Notes: a model not told the origin generated them from the letters alone. DNA of 64,000 nt from Cucumis sativus (GCF_000004075.3 NC_026660.2:20897498-20961497), one strand, 5' to 3'; shown: positions 25,671 to 37,699, counted from the first letter of the stretch. Translations and numbers: made by a program.

Positions 25671-26550
25671 TTAAAACAATGTGTTATATTTGTTATATCG
25701 TATTCTCAAAATGTTATCTTATTCTATGCAATTTTTCTTTAATAAATTACAAATGTTTAACTTATTTTTTAGCTTTCAATTTTTTAAAAAGAAATAGCTC
25801 AGTAAAACTTTTTAAATATAAATAAAAATATTTTAACACTTTCAAATACATCGTGTTTGAGTACATACATGCGTCCAAGAAATCTATAAAAACATACAAT
25901 AAAAAAAATTAAAAATCTATTGTATAATACATTTTAAAGATAAAAACCATATATTTTCAAGATCAACTTGAGGGAACGAAAACAAGAAACCCCCCTCCCC
26001 GACCTTGTTGCCCGTTCTAGTACACGTATGTTGAATTAATATTTAAAAAGTCATATAGAAATTAATAACAAAGGGTCAATAAAAATAGCTAGCAATAGCA
26101 TTCATTTTCAACTTTTGCATCAAATATTGCATTTAGCACTTTAATTTTGAAAGTGCTCCACACGGTTTCTAACATTTACAACAATGATCTTAAAGAGAAG
26201 TGTTACAAGATACAATTTGTTTCAAAGTAAAATTATTCATAATCCAATAATGATATGTATATGTATGTATGTATATATAATATTTGTCAAGGAGATTATT
26301 CCACATTAAGAAAACAAGAAAACGTCACAATAATCTTTACAAGTAAGCTTAGAATATATAATAATGTTGTTTTAGATGTATACACATGTCAGTACTCCAT
26401 AGTTGTAGCCTAATTAAGCTTTAGATTATATATATTCTTTTAAGTGTTGATGAGGAAATTTAGTTTGGCCACCAACTTCAAGCTACATGAATATATATTT
26501 TGTCAACATTATTATGTTATTGAAGATTATTCCCAATTTGTTTGATTGGA

Positions 26551-26558
26551 TATAAATA
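26551..26558 (+). promoter_or_regulatory. Putative TATA box of the second LTPG gene
   Basis: TATAAATA stands 89 bp before the ATG at 26640, at a normal spacing. Confidence 0.5.
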
Positions 26559-26639
26559 GCTGAAGAAGATGGATAGATATTATTATAGGTTTTATGAGTA
26601 ATAAGAAGATCAGTATTGTTAATTATATAGATCAGAGAA

Positions 26640-27502
26640 ATGGGATTAATTAAAGAGTCAATTATTTTGGTAACTGTTGTTGTTGTGGGTTTGAGCATGA
26701 GCCACAGCAGCTTGGGTCAGTCAGGTGGATGCACCACAGCCTTGATAACCTTATCTCCATGCTTGACTTACATCAATGCTGCTGCTGGAACCACCACCTC
26801 TAATACTCCCTCTTCCTCTTGCTGCTCTCGCCTTGCCACCGTCCTTCAATCGAAACCTCGATGCCTTTGCTCCGCTCTCAGTGGCGGTGGCGCCGCCGCT
26901 TCCCTCGGTGTCACCATTAACCAGACTCGTGCTCTTCAGCTTCCTGCTGCTTGTCGTCTTCAAACGCCGCCGCCCAGCCGATGTAATGGTATAATTGCCT
27001 ATACCTTAACTTTAACATTTTCCTCATATCACATGCATGCATAGCACTATTATTGCAGTATTCACGGCTTTTCTGTCCCAAAATAATTGGAGTTGTAATC
27101 TTATATTCATTTCAATTTTGTTTTCTTTTAAATCAATTAATCACCTAATTTAAAATGAAAAACTCGTTAGATTTCGACCATTTTGCGATGGATGAGGCAT
27201 CCCTAATGTGAAATGAAAATACACATAATAGTAATGACGAAGGTGTCGCAGCTCCGACTGTATCTCCAGTAAGTTCACCAGAAAATTCACCCGACGAAGA
27301 AGAAGATGGTGAAGCTCGTCCGACGACGTGGACTACGACAACATGGGATCAGCCCAGTTTTCCTTCTACAATAGGCTCTGATGAAAATGTACCAATCACC
27401 GGAGGTGTCCCATCGGACGGCGGTCATAGCTTAATCAACTTCGCCGGGCTTGTATATCATCTCATTACTCTCAACATACTTTTCATACTTTTGTTACATT
27501 AA
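26640..27502 (+). CDS. GPI-anchored non-specific lipid-transfer protein (LTPG), two exons
   Basis: Exon 1 is 26640-26988. Exon 2 starts at 27243 or 27252 and ends at TAA 27500-27502, giving 202 or 199 residues. The signal peptide is residues 1-26. The eight-cysteine motif is complete at residues 31, 41, 61, 62, 75, 77, 105 and 115 (GGCTT, SPCL, CC, CLC, AAC, SRC). Exon 2 encodes an acidic and Thr-rich stalk (SPDEEEDGEARPTTWTTTTW) and a hydrophobic tail (LITLNILFILLLH), as expected for GPI attachment. Two acceptors, GAAG ending 27242 and GCAG ending 27251, both keep the frame (CNGVAAPT or CNAPT). Function in surface lipid transport is inferred from the family. Confidence 0.85.
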
Positions 27503-28199
27503 GCTTCTTAATTATTATTCAATCAAACATTAATTCCTATATCTTTGCACCATATAAATTCTTGTACATTTGTACTCACATGGTATCTTTAATTTAACTT
27601 TTTATGTTAACTAAATTAACAACGTTTCTTTTACGTTAAATGCCTTAAATTCATTACGTAGTACTGCAAACAATTTAATATATAGGAGTTTTGCTATTTC
27701 ATCAGCGAACTGGTGTTAAGAAGTAGCGTATCTTAGTGGGGTTCGGAAAAAACACCCCTGAAAGCTCTTTAGTTTTTGTAATTGAGTATATATAGTTATG
27801 GTTTAGAGAAGTGTAATATATAAACTCTCTAACTTAACGACGTTATATTGCATTCTAAACATTCTACCTAATGGTATTTGTTATCTTTCTTTAATTGTGA
27901 ATGTAGCTAACAAATTGTTAGTAAAATATGGATATTTGTATTTCTTGATTCGTAACACTTTTATAAATAATTATTTTATATTACTATGCAATAATGTAGC
28001 AACCAAAATGATCGGAAGTAATTAATAATATACTCGTGCTTTATATGCATATGTAATTGGGGAGGAAGAAATTGGGGGAAATTTGGGGGAAAGTTAGGGC
28101 ACGCGGATGGGAGGAAGAATTTGGGGAAAATTTTGGGGAATTTGGGTTTTTTTTAAAATATAAATATGTAATTTTAATTTTTTAAATATAAAATAATAA

Positions 28200-28375
28200 A
28201 ATTTTTAACCCTAACATTCTATGACATTTAATAACTGTCGCGAAAAGTGTTTTCCGAAAAATTCCGTCTTTTCCCGCCAAAAACGCGAAATTTTCTATAT
28301 TGTGACAGTTTTTTTTTTTCCATTCATTTTTTGAGATATATAACTGTCATAGTAGACATGTTTTCTTCTAGTACT
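28200..28375. mobile_element. Possible CACTA-type transposon end remnant
   Basis: The pattern of TGACATTTAATAACTGTCGC, then GTGACAG, then ATAACTGTCATAG, followed by TTTTCTTCTAGTA, resembles the subterminal repeats and terminus of plant CACTA elements. No matching opposite end was found, so this is tentative. Confidence 0.25.
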
Positions 28376-28409
28376 GCAGATACATTTAGTATTATTCACT
28401 TATACAATT

Positions 28410-28935
28410 GATTGATTAAATGCACTTGATATACTTGATATACTATTGATATACACTTGTAAACTTGATTCATGTACTTGATAATGATTCACTTTACTGA
28501 TATGTTTTAACAATATATTGTTGATATACTTGATAATGATATACTGGGTTACATCATTCATATACTTAATAATACTCTAATGAATGACATAAAATTTGAA
28601 AAAACAAAAAATCACGTAGTAAGTATATTAATCAACTAATTACTTATATTATAGTAAGTATATTAACCAACTAATACATATAATATAAATATATCACAAC
28701 ACTGATATACGAAACTGAAACAAAGTAAAACAAAAAAATTAATGTAAAAAAATAAAATAAAAATATTTGGAATCAAATTCAAATGATTAAGCCTGTAAAA
28801 AGTCGGAGCATAAATAAATAATGCGTAGGACATTAAAAAGAATAAGAGAAATGAGTTATTGAATGATAGTTTAGGAATAATACCAAATTTAGGATGGAGA
28901 AGTGAAAATTTTGCCATATTTAAAAAAAAATAGCC
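28410..28935 (+). repeat. Dispersed repeat, copy B
   Basis: Diverged direct copy of 25052-25670, preceded by a short TTGATATAC tract. It ends near GCCATATTTAAAAAAAAATA, comparable to ACCATATTTACAAAA in copy A. Confidence 0.7.
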
Positions 28936-29439
28936 AAAATGTTGGTTGGACGTGAGTATTTTAATCTTTTACTATTTTTTTGTGCTATATATGCAGTTAT
29001 TTTATCCTTGTTGTATATGCTATTATTTTAATTTCTTTTTTTCATTTATGCAAGTAACCATTTATTCAATTCAACCATGAATACAATCGCCTAGATTTGC
29101 CAATTTATATCTTAAATTTCATTTTTTTTTACACAAGTCAGCCTCTAATTGGTCTTAGATTTGATTATTGGTAATTTCATCATTAATTAAAAAGAAATGA
29201 CTTAAAAATTTGTGGTTGGTTCCAAATTTCTCTATTCATAATATCATTTAAAAATAATACCAAATTATTTCACAAGACAAAACTCATTAGTAAAATCTCG
29301 TAAATAACTTTTTCTTTGAAAAAACGAACTTATTATACTATTTGAAAGAAATTAATTTGACGAAGAAAATTAAAACAATCATAACTTGATTATCACCAGA
29401 AAACATAAATGTACAATAAAACATAAATGTTCTGGTGCA

Positions 29440-29548
29440 CCTTCTAATTCTCTAATTCTTCTTTCGCTTATTTAGACTTGTTTAGTTCACTTTTTGTATA
29501 ATCCTCTTGTACATTAAATTTTTATTATTAATAAAAAAAAATATCTCC
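29440..29548 (+). mobile_element. Short LINE 3'-end relic
   Basis: GTATAATCCTCTTGTA followed by ATTAATAAAAAAAAA matches the 3' terminus of the LINE at 15940-16026 (GTATAATCCTCTTGTATT ... ATTAATAAAAGC). Only about 70-100 bp are left. Confidence 0.4.
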
Positions 29549-29869
29549 GATTCAAAAGAAATTATCGAAAAAATGATTATGAAAAATCTAAACTCAACAA
29601 TAAAAAAAATGAATCATAATTTAAGATAATAATCATTAAAATCCTATTAGTTAAATGAATTGTGTAAACAAAAGTATATATACACATATGTCTATATTTA
29701 ATTATGAGGTATAAGCCAAGATTTGGTGCATAGTATGTGTCAACTTGGATAGGAAGAAATCAAAATGGAAGGAATTAGGGAATATCCCAATTCCCCCAAG
29801 CGCCCATTTTGTTTAGGGTAAGCGTAAGTTGAATGTAATTGAAAATTCTAAAACCTGGATTCCTATTTT

Positions 29870-30111
29870 TTCAATCAAACGCTCGCAAAAGTTGGAACAT
29901 TGCCTTGAACATCAACACACAATCTCCATAATCTTCTTTCTTTCTTTTTCTTTCCTTCTCCCTTGTGTTTTTCTGGCTTTGGGTTTTCTTTTAATTCGTC
30001 AAACTCTCCTTTTTTGGCACCTCCTGTTTTGAATCTTCATACCAATCCAACCATACCCTTTTTTCTCTTCTTCAATCTGAGCAATACACCACAAATTTCC
30101 TCTTCTTCCAG
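29870..30111 (+). other. Probable 5'UTR exon of the SKIP30-like gene
   Basis: A pyrimidine-rich stretch ends with a good donor (CAG then GTATAAC at 30112). The matching acceptor TTGCTTCTCAG ends at 32773, 67 bp before the ATG, which implies a 2.66-kb 5'UTR intron at 30112-32773. The T-rich composition of 30112-32773 and its lack of coding frames fit an intron. Inference from splice signals only; the transcription start is not fixed. Confidence 0.45.
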
Positions 30112-32827
30112 GTATAACTGCTCGTTCTTTTTCATTTCTTTCTTCTTCTTTACCAATGCTGCCTTAATTTTGTTTATACCCGTTTCATAATTTTCCCTTA
30201 TTGTTCAATAATTCTTGGATTTTTTCTGTTTTGAATCTTCGGTTCTTCTTTATCACCCACTTTTTCTTTTGTTGAATTCGACGCCGGTTTAACTTTGAAA
30301 GCAAATTTGCGGTCTAATTTATTCTTTTCTCCCCTAGTTTGTGGATGTTTGAGTAAATGACACGATTATGAGTTCAGTCGAGTTTTTATATTGTTTTCCC
30401 CCTTTGTAAATTTTAGGTTTTGGTATAATTTGTGATTGTGTGTTTGGATTAGATGATGGGTTTATATTGATTCTTGCATACGGTAGGTTGTTGGCTAGAA
30501 TTTCCTTGATATTAGAGTCTGAGCAGTTTAACTCATGCGGATATGGCCTGGAAGTTTGATGCCATTTAGGCAGTTTAGGTGCAAGAACCCGGGATCATGC
30601 ACAATAGATGGAGCTTTTTACCGCATTATCAAAACGGGTTATTGGGATAATACTCTATTCTGTTTAGTTTGAGTTGGAGAGTTTTTATCGAAAATCTCTT
30701 GCCCTTGACTGGTATCAGTATCTTGTACTAGTCTGTCTTAAATCTCTAGACCAGAGGTTTTATTAAGTCTTCTTCTTCATTCTGATAAGTTAAAGGTTAA
30801 TACATTGCTTTTCTGGGAACCTTCAAATGGTTGAGTGGAAAACTCTGGATCTTACATCCTAATTAATAAGTTCCATTATCATGTCCTGTTGAATAATTCT
30901 GCCAGATTTTCTCTTCTCTAAGCATTGCCAATTCAAGCTTAATTCTCTAGACTCGAGGTTTTATTTAGTCTTATTCTTCTTCTTGTTAAGTATGAATATA
31001 TTTCAGCACAAAGGGTTTCTACGTTGCTTTTTTTGGAATCTTCAAATGGTTTTTTGTGGAAAACTGTGGATGTCCTTACATAATAAGTAATAAGTTCCAT
31101 TATCTGTTGAGTGATTTTGTTCAGATTTTGTCTTCTCTATGAATTGATATGTTTTGGCGTATCTCTTTTCTTCATACATATATTATTGAAGCAGACTAGG
31201 AAAAGCTGAAATATTTAAGAAAGGGAAGATCTTTCTCTTATTCTTCAAAATAAGTAGGTGAGAAGACGAGGTCACCTTCTCTCGTTGTTTCAATATTCAT
31301 TAGTTTGCTTAGTATATGGTGACAATCTTTTGGTCTCATTGGAGTCTTTTTACTCATATACAGCATGCTCTATTTCGAGGGTTCTTTGAAGATATTATTT
31401 TTAACTTATAATTCTTTTAGTAACTTTTAATATTGTTAGTTTCAACTGTGATCTTGGAACTCGTAGATGATGTATATAATTGCACTATAAGAGGTCTGAT
31501 CTTGTTTCTAGAACCAGAAATCTTCCGTCTTGGAAGAGTTTGGCAGAGGGGATAAAGGTCGAGTTTAGAATGATGTCAGCATATAAAGAAACTAGTGTGG
31601 AAAGGATGAGATGTTAGATGATTAGTTAATTTTTATATAGTCAAGTTATTAGATTTTGTTGATTTCTTTTTTATTAGAATGTTCTCTCACAACTTGAAGA
31701 TGTTTCTTCTGTGTTCACGGAATGGATTCCCTAGTTGTTCTTGATCATTGGCATGCTTTAACTAACTTTTTTGTATCAAAGATATTCTTGAACCTACATT
31801 GAAATGTTAAGGGTTTGAAGTTACATCACTTATTTTTTTTAAAAAAATGTCCAACCAAATTTGTTTATCAATTTTCCATAGTTGTGGATGCTTATTATCT
31901 AATTCCGGTGCCTCGTTCTTTGTTAAAACTTTGGCTTGTATGTCTTCACTCTTCGCTAATCTCTTTCTAACCAAAAAAGAAGTTAATAATAAAAATAAAA
32001 AAAGTATTCACTAATCTCTTAATATCCTGGTACTTACGTTTGCATTTCTTTTACATACCTAACTTTATTGACTTGAGTAATGAATGTAGAGTCATTCATT
32101 AATTGAGACATGACAAATTGTAGTTTTTCTTCAGGCTTCGTAACTGAAGCTCACAGACAAGTATATTATTTGCGCAATTTTTTTGGGTAGCTTTATAGGT
32201 TAAGAGGTAAACTTGAGTACTAGAAACTTTATACAATTTATTTACTTGGGAATTTCCTTGTATCTTTTTTCCTTATTTGGAAAGTCTTATCATGAAAAAA
32301 ACACCCATTACTGATGGGAATGAAAGTGCTCTTTTCTAATTGTTGGCCATTTATTGGTTAATTTCACATTATGAGATTTGAATATTGGTTAGATTAGTCG
32401 TATCATTATTATACACCTTTTCTTTCATTTGCTTGTTTATTCAAACAGTTTTTCTTATTTCTGGATGGGTTAAGACCCTAGTTTTGGAATTTATAACTAT
32501 CTCTCATTGACTGCCTGAATTAGTTGCCTCTCATAATGACTTTGTCCATAGATACCACATTGTAGGAGTACATCCATCGCAGAGTTGTGTGATGAATGTT
32601 GTTTTGCGGCTTAAAAATTCAATTATCAGTATGTGCAAAGTTGCTTTCTTTTCATCTTCTAAATTGTTACCTAATGTTGGATAGTGATTATCATTCTGTA
32701 TTTCAATCACATCAAACTTTGAGAAGGTATTGACTGGTTCTCTAATGTTTGAATATTCTTCTTTGCTTCTCAGGATACTTGCTTTCTAAATAAGAAACAA
32801 CCGGTGGTGGATAATCATCAGAAACGA

Positions 32828-32851
32828 ATGAAAAGCGATTATGTTGACTGA
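32828..32851 (+). promoter_or_regulatory. Upstream ORF overlapping the SKIP30-like start codon
   Basis: A seven-codon ORF (MKSDYVD then TGA) begins 13 bases before the main ATG at 32841, in another frame, and ends 8 bases after the main ATG. Overlapping uORFs generally lower initiation at the main start. Confidence 0.6.
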
Positions 32852-33884
32852 TCTGATTGACGGTCTCCCAGACGCTGTTGCCCATCAGTGCCTTGCACGT
32901 GTTCCCTTCCACCTCTATCCAAAGTTGGAGCTTGTTTCTCACTCCTGGCAAGCTGCCATTCGTAGTGCTGAACTGTTTAGAGTTCGACAGGAGATTGGAT
33001 CATCAGAAGATCTTTTATGCGTATGTGCATTTGAACCTGAGAATCTATGGCAGCTTTACGACCCCATCAGAGACCTTTGGATAACAATTCCTGTACTTCC
33101 ATCGAGAATTAGGCATCTTGCACACTTTGGTGCTGTCTCCACTGCTGGAAAGTTGTTTGTGCTGGGTGGTGGCAGTGATGCTGTTGATCCGTTAACCGGT
33201 GATCAAGATAGAAACTTCGCAACCAATGAGGTGTGGTCATACGATCCTGTAATACGTCGGTGGTCTCAACGTGCATCAATGCTCATACCACGTGCCATGT
33301 TTGCTTGTGGTGTTTTAGAAGGAAAGATTGTTGTTGCAGGTGGTTTTACTAGCTGCAGAAAATCAATTTCTCAGGCAGAAATGTACGATCCTGATAGTGA
33401 CGTTTGGATTTCCCTGCCTGATCTACACCGTACTCACAATTCTGCTTGCACAGGAGTGGTGATTGGAGGCGAGTTGCATGTCTTGCACAAGGGAATATCA
33501 AAAGTGCAAATTTTAGACAGCCTGCGGCTTGAATGGAGAGTTGAAGAGTATGGTTGGCCCCAAGGTCCAATGGCTGTTGTTCAAGATTCACTTTATGTGA
33601 TGGGTCATGGACATATTTTCAAGCACCACGGAAGAGAACCTAAAAAATATGTTATTTCAGCATCCGAATTTCGCCAACGAATAGGGTTTGCAATGATTAG
33701 TTTGAGAGATGAAATTTACGTGATCGGAGGGGATATTGGTCCCGACCGTTTGAATTGGCACATCAAGCCAACGTCAGATGTTGACATATTAACAACAGGA
33801 GGCGAGAGACCAACATGGCGACATGCTGCTTCGATGACAAGATGCCGTGGAGCAATTCGGGGATGTGCTCAGTTGAGAATTTAG
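32841..33884 (+). CDS. SKIP30: F-box/kelch-repeat protein, SKIP30 type
   Basis: Single coding exon of 347 residues. Residues about 3-48 are the F-box (LIDGLPDAVAHQCLARVPF, LELVSHSWQAAIRS), which binds SKP1/ASK in SCF ubiquitin ligases. Kelch-type blades follow: LFVLGGGSD at 105-113, EVWSYDPVIRRW at 130-141, IVVAGGFTSCRKSISQAEMY at 163-182 with DVWISLPDL, then VLYV/EIYVIGGDIGPDRLNW near the end. Length and these segments match Arabidopsis SKIP30 (At3g63220), about 350 residues. The substrate is not visible from sequence. The start is supported by alignment to the family N-terminus; an overlapping uORF precedes it. Confidence 0.9.
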   Translation: MLTDLIDGLPDAVAHQCLARVPFHLYPKLELVSHSWQAAIRSAELFRVRQEIGSSEDLLCVCAFEPENLWQLYDPIRDLWITIPVLPSRIRHLAHFGAVSTAGKLFVLGGGSDAVDPLTGDQDRNFATNEVWSYDPVIRRWSQRASMLIPRAMFACGVLEGKIVVAGGFTSCRKSISQAEMYDPDSDVWISLPDLHRTHNSACTGVVIGGELHVLHKGISKVQILDSLRLEWRVEEYGWPQGPMAVVQDSLYVMGHGHIFKHHGREPKKYVISASEFRQRIGFAMISLRDEIYVIGGDIGPDRLNWHIKPTSDVDILTTGGERPTWRHAASMTRCRGAIRGCAQLRI

Positions 33885-33949
33885 GAACTTTCTACATTCG
33901 TTTGTGTTTGTACCAATGTAATTGAATTGTATTTTGGGTCTGGAAAATC

Positions 33950-36330
33950 TTCCCTTCCCATGGCTGCCTCTTTTTGTAATCTTTGGTCTTTGATGTTAAA
34001 TCCAGAGGGCAGTATATGTTGATGGATGGCTCCTGGAATTTGGATTTCATAGGAACGGTCTACAGTCTAATAGTACATGAATATTGATTATTACGAATTA
34101 GTATGATGGGGGAGGGGTCCAAATTTTCATTTCTAAATACTTTAATCAAAAAGAATGATTTATTGGCATCCATATCTTCGTTCTCCCAGTTTTATTTCAT
34201 AGTTTATGACTAAATAGCTTGTGTAAGGAGTCCAGTCCTGCTTCACTGTGCTAACTCTATATATTCTTACTCCAAGGCTTAAGAATGGGAAATTATGTTT
34301 TAAGAAGTAAATACACAAGCTTCAATCGTCAGATAAATGGTGTATGTTGATTACATCTCATCTTTCTTACAATATACATATTATATATAAAAACAATAAT
34401 AATTTTTTTATATATATATGTTTAAGAATATTTCACTCCTCCCTTACACGAAAATTAAAAAAATTTCTTCCACAAATATTATAAAATATCCAACAAAAAC
34501 ACTACTTTGTAGAAAACGACTTCTTGTTTTCTATAAACTGTGTGGATAAACTTTTGTATTGATTTGATTATAAATTTATAGTTGAAAGTAATCAAATGAC
34601 GTGGATTGGATAATTTTTATTATTCACAAATCATATCATCAAGGTGTATGTCATCGTAATAGCAAGTACGAGAGGCAAAGATGGTAGATTGTTTCTTATG
34701 TCTCTAAAATGGCAAATTCTATCATCATAAATTATAAATTTCATGAAACTGTACTGAAAATTTAATCAAGTATGCCATTTTTTACTTTCTAATAAGTTTT
34801 TGTTTCATAAAGGTTGTACTAATCTTTCAATATTTAAATCAATATGCAAAAAACTTATCTGTTGCAAAGCTTGTACGATTTCACTTCTGCAGTAGTGCAC
34901 AAACCATTCTTACATAACATAACATATAACAAAGTAGCCAACAAGCTGGAAAATAACATAAACATTACAATATTTGCTTCACTTTCTTGTAACTACGACA
35001 ATAAACACTGCCCTTCAAAACAGAAAGTGAATGCAAATTACCATCCAAACTGATATGAAAAGAAAGAAACTAAATGAAAAAGAAAAGGCTCCAACGACCA
35101 ACAGTAGGACTCTGAGAGTATACAGCTTTCAAATACAATGATAAACAAACACAAACTGGACAAAGGCTTCTAGGAAGAAAACTCGATGGTGACAAACTAC
35201 CTCCACAGCAAACCAAACATGCCACTGAAACCATCACCTGAACTCTCCACCCTTACGTTCTCTGCTCAATGGAAATGAGAAAAAGTGAACAACCGAACAA
35301 AAAATTTATAAAGAGAGGGGAGTTTTATGATATAAAAAGATTTACCTTATATACCGCTCTGCTCCATGTGGTCAATGATCTCGTGGAAGGTAACAAACCT
35401 TGCAAAAACCAGTAAGAAAGTTCCATACAAGACAAGTACAAAGATGATAAAACCAAGAGGTAATGAACACAGGAAAGTCATAACTATCACTATCCTATCC
35501 CACCTTTTCTTTCAAAAAAATTGAAAAGGCAGCTGAGAAGGAATATTTTCCTTCATAGTGTGCAAGCAAAGGAGTGAAGCTATAAGATTTAGATGAGGTT
35601 AGAGAAAAAGAAAGGGATTGAGGGTGTTAAGAAGAGGAGAGATTGAACTGTCGAATAACAAATTCATCAGGGACAAGGAACCTAACCAATAAGTCATCAG
35701 ACTATCTATGTAAGAAGGATAGCAGTTAGAACTGAGGATATGTAAGGAATGGATGGAAAGAATGAAACAGAAACCTACAGAAATAAAACGAAGCATTAGT
35801 TTGGGTCCCTACAGTATGATACAAATTACATGACTACCTAAACTCTAGAATGGAATGGAGGCTAAAAATCTGGTAAGGACACAATGGCCAGAACAGAGAT
35901 AATAGCCAGCAGACACATGACTAATCTTAGGGATGTTAACATGAAATTAGATAGATAATAGTCAGCAGATTCATGCAGATTGCAGAATGAAGGTTTCATT
36001 CGCTACAACATTAAAGTTCACCAACAGCCTACTTCCGCCTTCCCCATATCTTAGATTTAATCTGTGTTGCTTTTCTATCACACCATATCTTTTCTTTGTC
36101 TGCCAAAACCAAATCATGTTCTGCATTCAAGCACAGATTAAGGTGCATCATCTGAATATTAGTTGAGAAAGCATCAGAGCCCATAGCTGCGATAGAAGGA
36201 TGTACACCAGCACTGAAAACCAAGGATATTCATAACTGTCTTCACTAACCAATTTATTGATTCTATATACAAACTGAAACTAACCGGCTGACAGAGTAAG
36301 CCTATTTACAGGAGCTTGAAGCTCCCTGAA
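33950..36330. other. 3' flanks of two convergent genes
   Basis: Contains the 3'UTR of the SKIP30-like gene and, from the right, probable 3'UTR of the PNRC-motif gene. A minus-strand frame at 36029-36223 follows an acceptor-like TTTTCAG and could be an alternative exon, but it has no recognised family. Confidence 0.3.
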
Positions 36331-36332
36331 GT

Positions 36333-36947
36333 TCATTCATTGGCAACATCGAGATTAAGAATGCGACGTAGAGTCTTAGTCGCAGAGTCAGCACTATGAA
36401 AGAAAAATCTGGCGGAAAAGTTTTGGTCTCGAGTTGGGGATGGAGGTGCAGACTTAGCAGATGGATGATGCATTTCAAATTCAGGGGCAGAACGAGCCAA
36501 CTCCAGTGATGTAGTTCTCTTAGCAACTGAAAATTTGGGAATAGGCAATGAACTAGGAGGTGGTGAATTTGAGTAAGTGGGTCCAGCCCAAAGCTCAGAA
36601 AACGAGAAACTCCTATCATAGAATTCTTCATGGAAAGCATTACTCTGGTTTGACGATTTGGGTTTGATAGGAATTGGGGCACTTCTCATAGTAGCAAGTT
36701 GTTTTCTATTTTCAGAGTTGGAAGTTAAACAAGGTGGGGGTGTTTTAGGAGATGGGTAGAAATGTTCGGTTTCAGAGTTACAAGCCTTCAAAGGCGTTGG
36801 AAGGATTCCAGCTCCCGATTGGAAACTCCTACAATTCATCCCTCTGAAATCTCGGGATCGGAGTGATCCAAATCGAGCTGGGCCATGTGGCTTGACTCGA
36901 TCATAATATTGGTTCCTATGCTGCTCAATAACAACCACTGCTTCCAT
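36333..36947 (-). CDS. Small basic Pro/Ser-rich protein with PNRC-like motif
   Basis: Uninterrupted minus-strand frame of 204 residues beginning MEAVVVIEQHRNQYYDRVKP. It is rich in Ser, Pro and Arg and has no membrane segment. Residues 126-139 (SNSPPPSSLPIPKF) match the S-x-P-P-x-x-L-P pattern of the proline-rich nuclear receptor coactivator motif, which in yeast Edc proteins and human PNRC2 contacts the decapping protein DCP1. Further conserved-looking blocks are SLELARSAPEFEMHHPSAKS and, at the end, SATKTLRRILNLDV. A 5'UTR intron is likely (acceptor after a T-run near 37165, donor near 37391). A role in mRNA decapping is inference from one short motif. Confidence 0.7.
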   Translation of the reverse strand: MEAVVVIEQHRNQYYDRVKPHGPARFGSLRSRDFRGMNCRSFQSGAGILPTPLKACNSETEHFYPSPKTPPPCLTSNSENRKQLATMRSAPIPIKPKSSNQSNAFHEEFYDRSFSFSELWAGPTYSNSPPPSSLPIPKFSVAKRTTSLELARSAPEFEMHHPSAKSAPPSPTRDQNFSARFFFHSADSATKTLRRILNLDVANE

Positions 36948-37699
36948 AGCAAAACAACTTCCAAATCCAAGTCAAAGTATGTATCCAGTTTTAGGTTGAA
37001 AAACAAGATCGCAGTTGAGTAGATCCAACTTCTACAACTCAACACAAAAGATGATAACTATACTCAAAAGCAACAGCCTTTGAAACAACCCTAGTTTATC
37101 TCTTCCACGCTAGATCCAAATCAAACCTCAACAAGTTATACCAAAGAAGATCCCACCTGTAAAGCTGAAAAAAAAAACAATGAAAATTTACCCTTATCTA
37201 AACCAGATCTACAAACTAAAGCTAAGCAGTGCAAGGAAAAACATATTGAATCACAACCCAGAAAAAAAAAAAAAAAAAAAACAATTCAAACATAGATCCA
37301 TAACCAAACACCGATTCAAAAACTAATATTACAGAGTTAAAGCATGAATTTGTTGAAACATTTGTAGAAGAGAGTGAGAGATAAACGCACCGGAATTATG
37401 GACGAAAAGTTGCTGAGTAGGAGGATTTAAGATCTACAGAAATGAAAAGGCGTGAAGAAGATTTAGAGTACTGAAGTTGTTGTTGAAGGAGTTGTAGTGG
37501 CACTAATTTGCTCCTTCCTATATTTGTTTTTTCTGGGTTTTTTGAAGATTTAAACTTCAGTTGGGATTAGAGTGGTGTGGTGTGGTGTGGTGCCATGGAG
37601 GTTGCTTGTTGATCCCTCAGCGAGGGTTTGATGAACCAAAATCGACGGAACTCAAAACATTTCAGAGTTGTATTTAAATATCATCACCCTTCTTCTTAC

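Noticed and set aside
36029-36223. Minus-strand 64-codon frame downstream of the PNRC-motif gene
   Set aside because: Lies after that gene's stop codon. Probably 3'UTR or an unused exon, no homology recognised.
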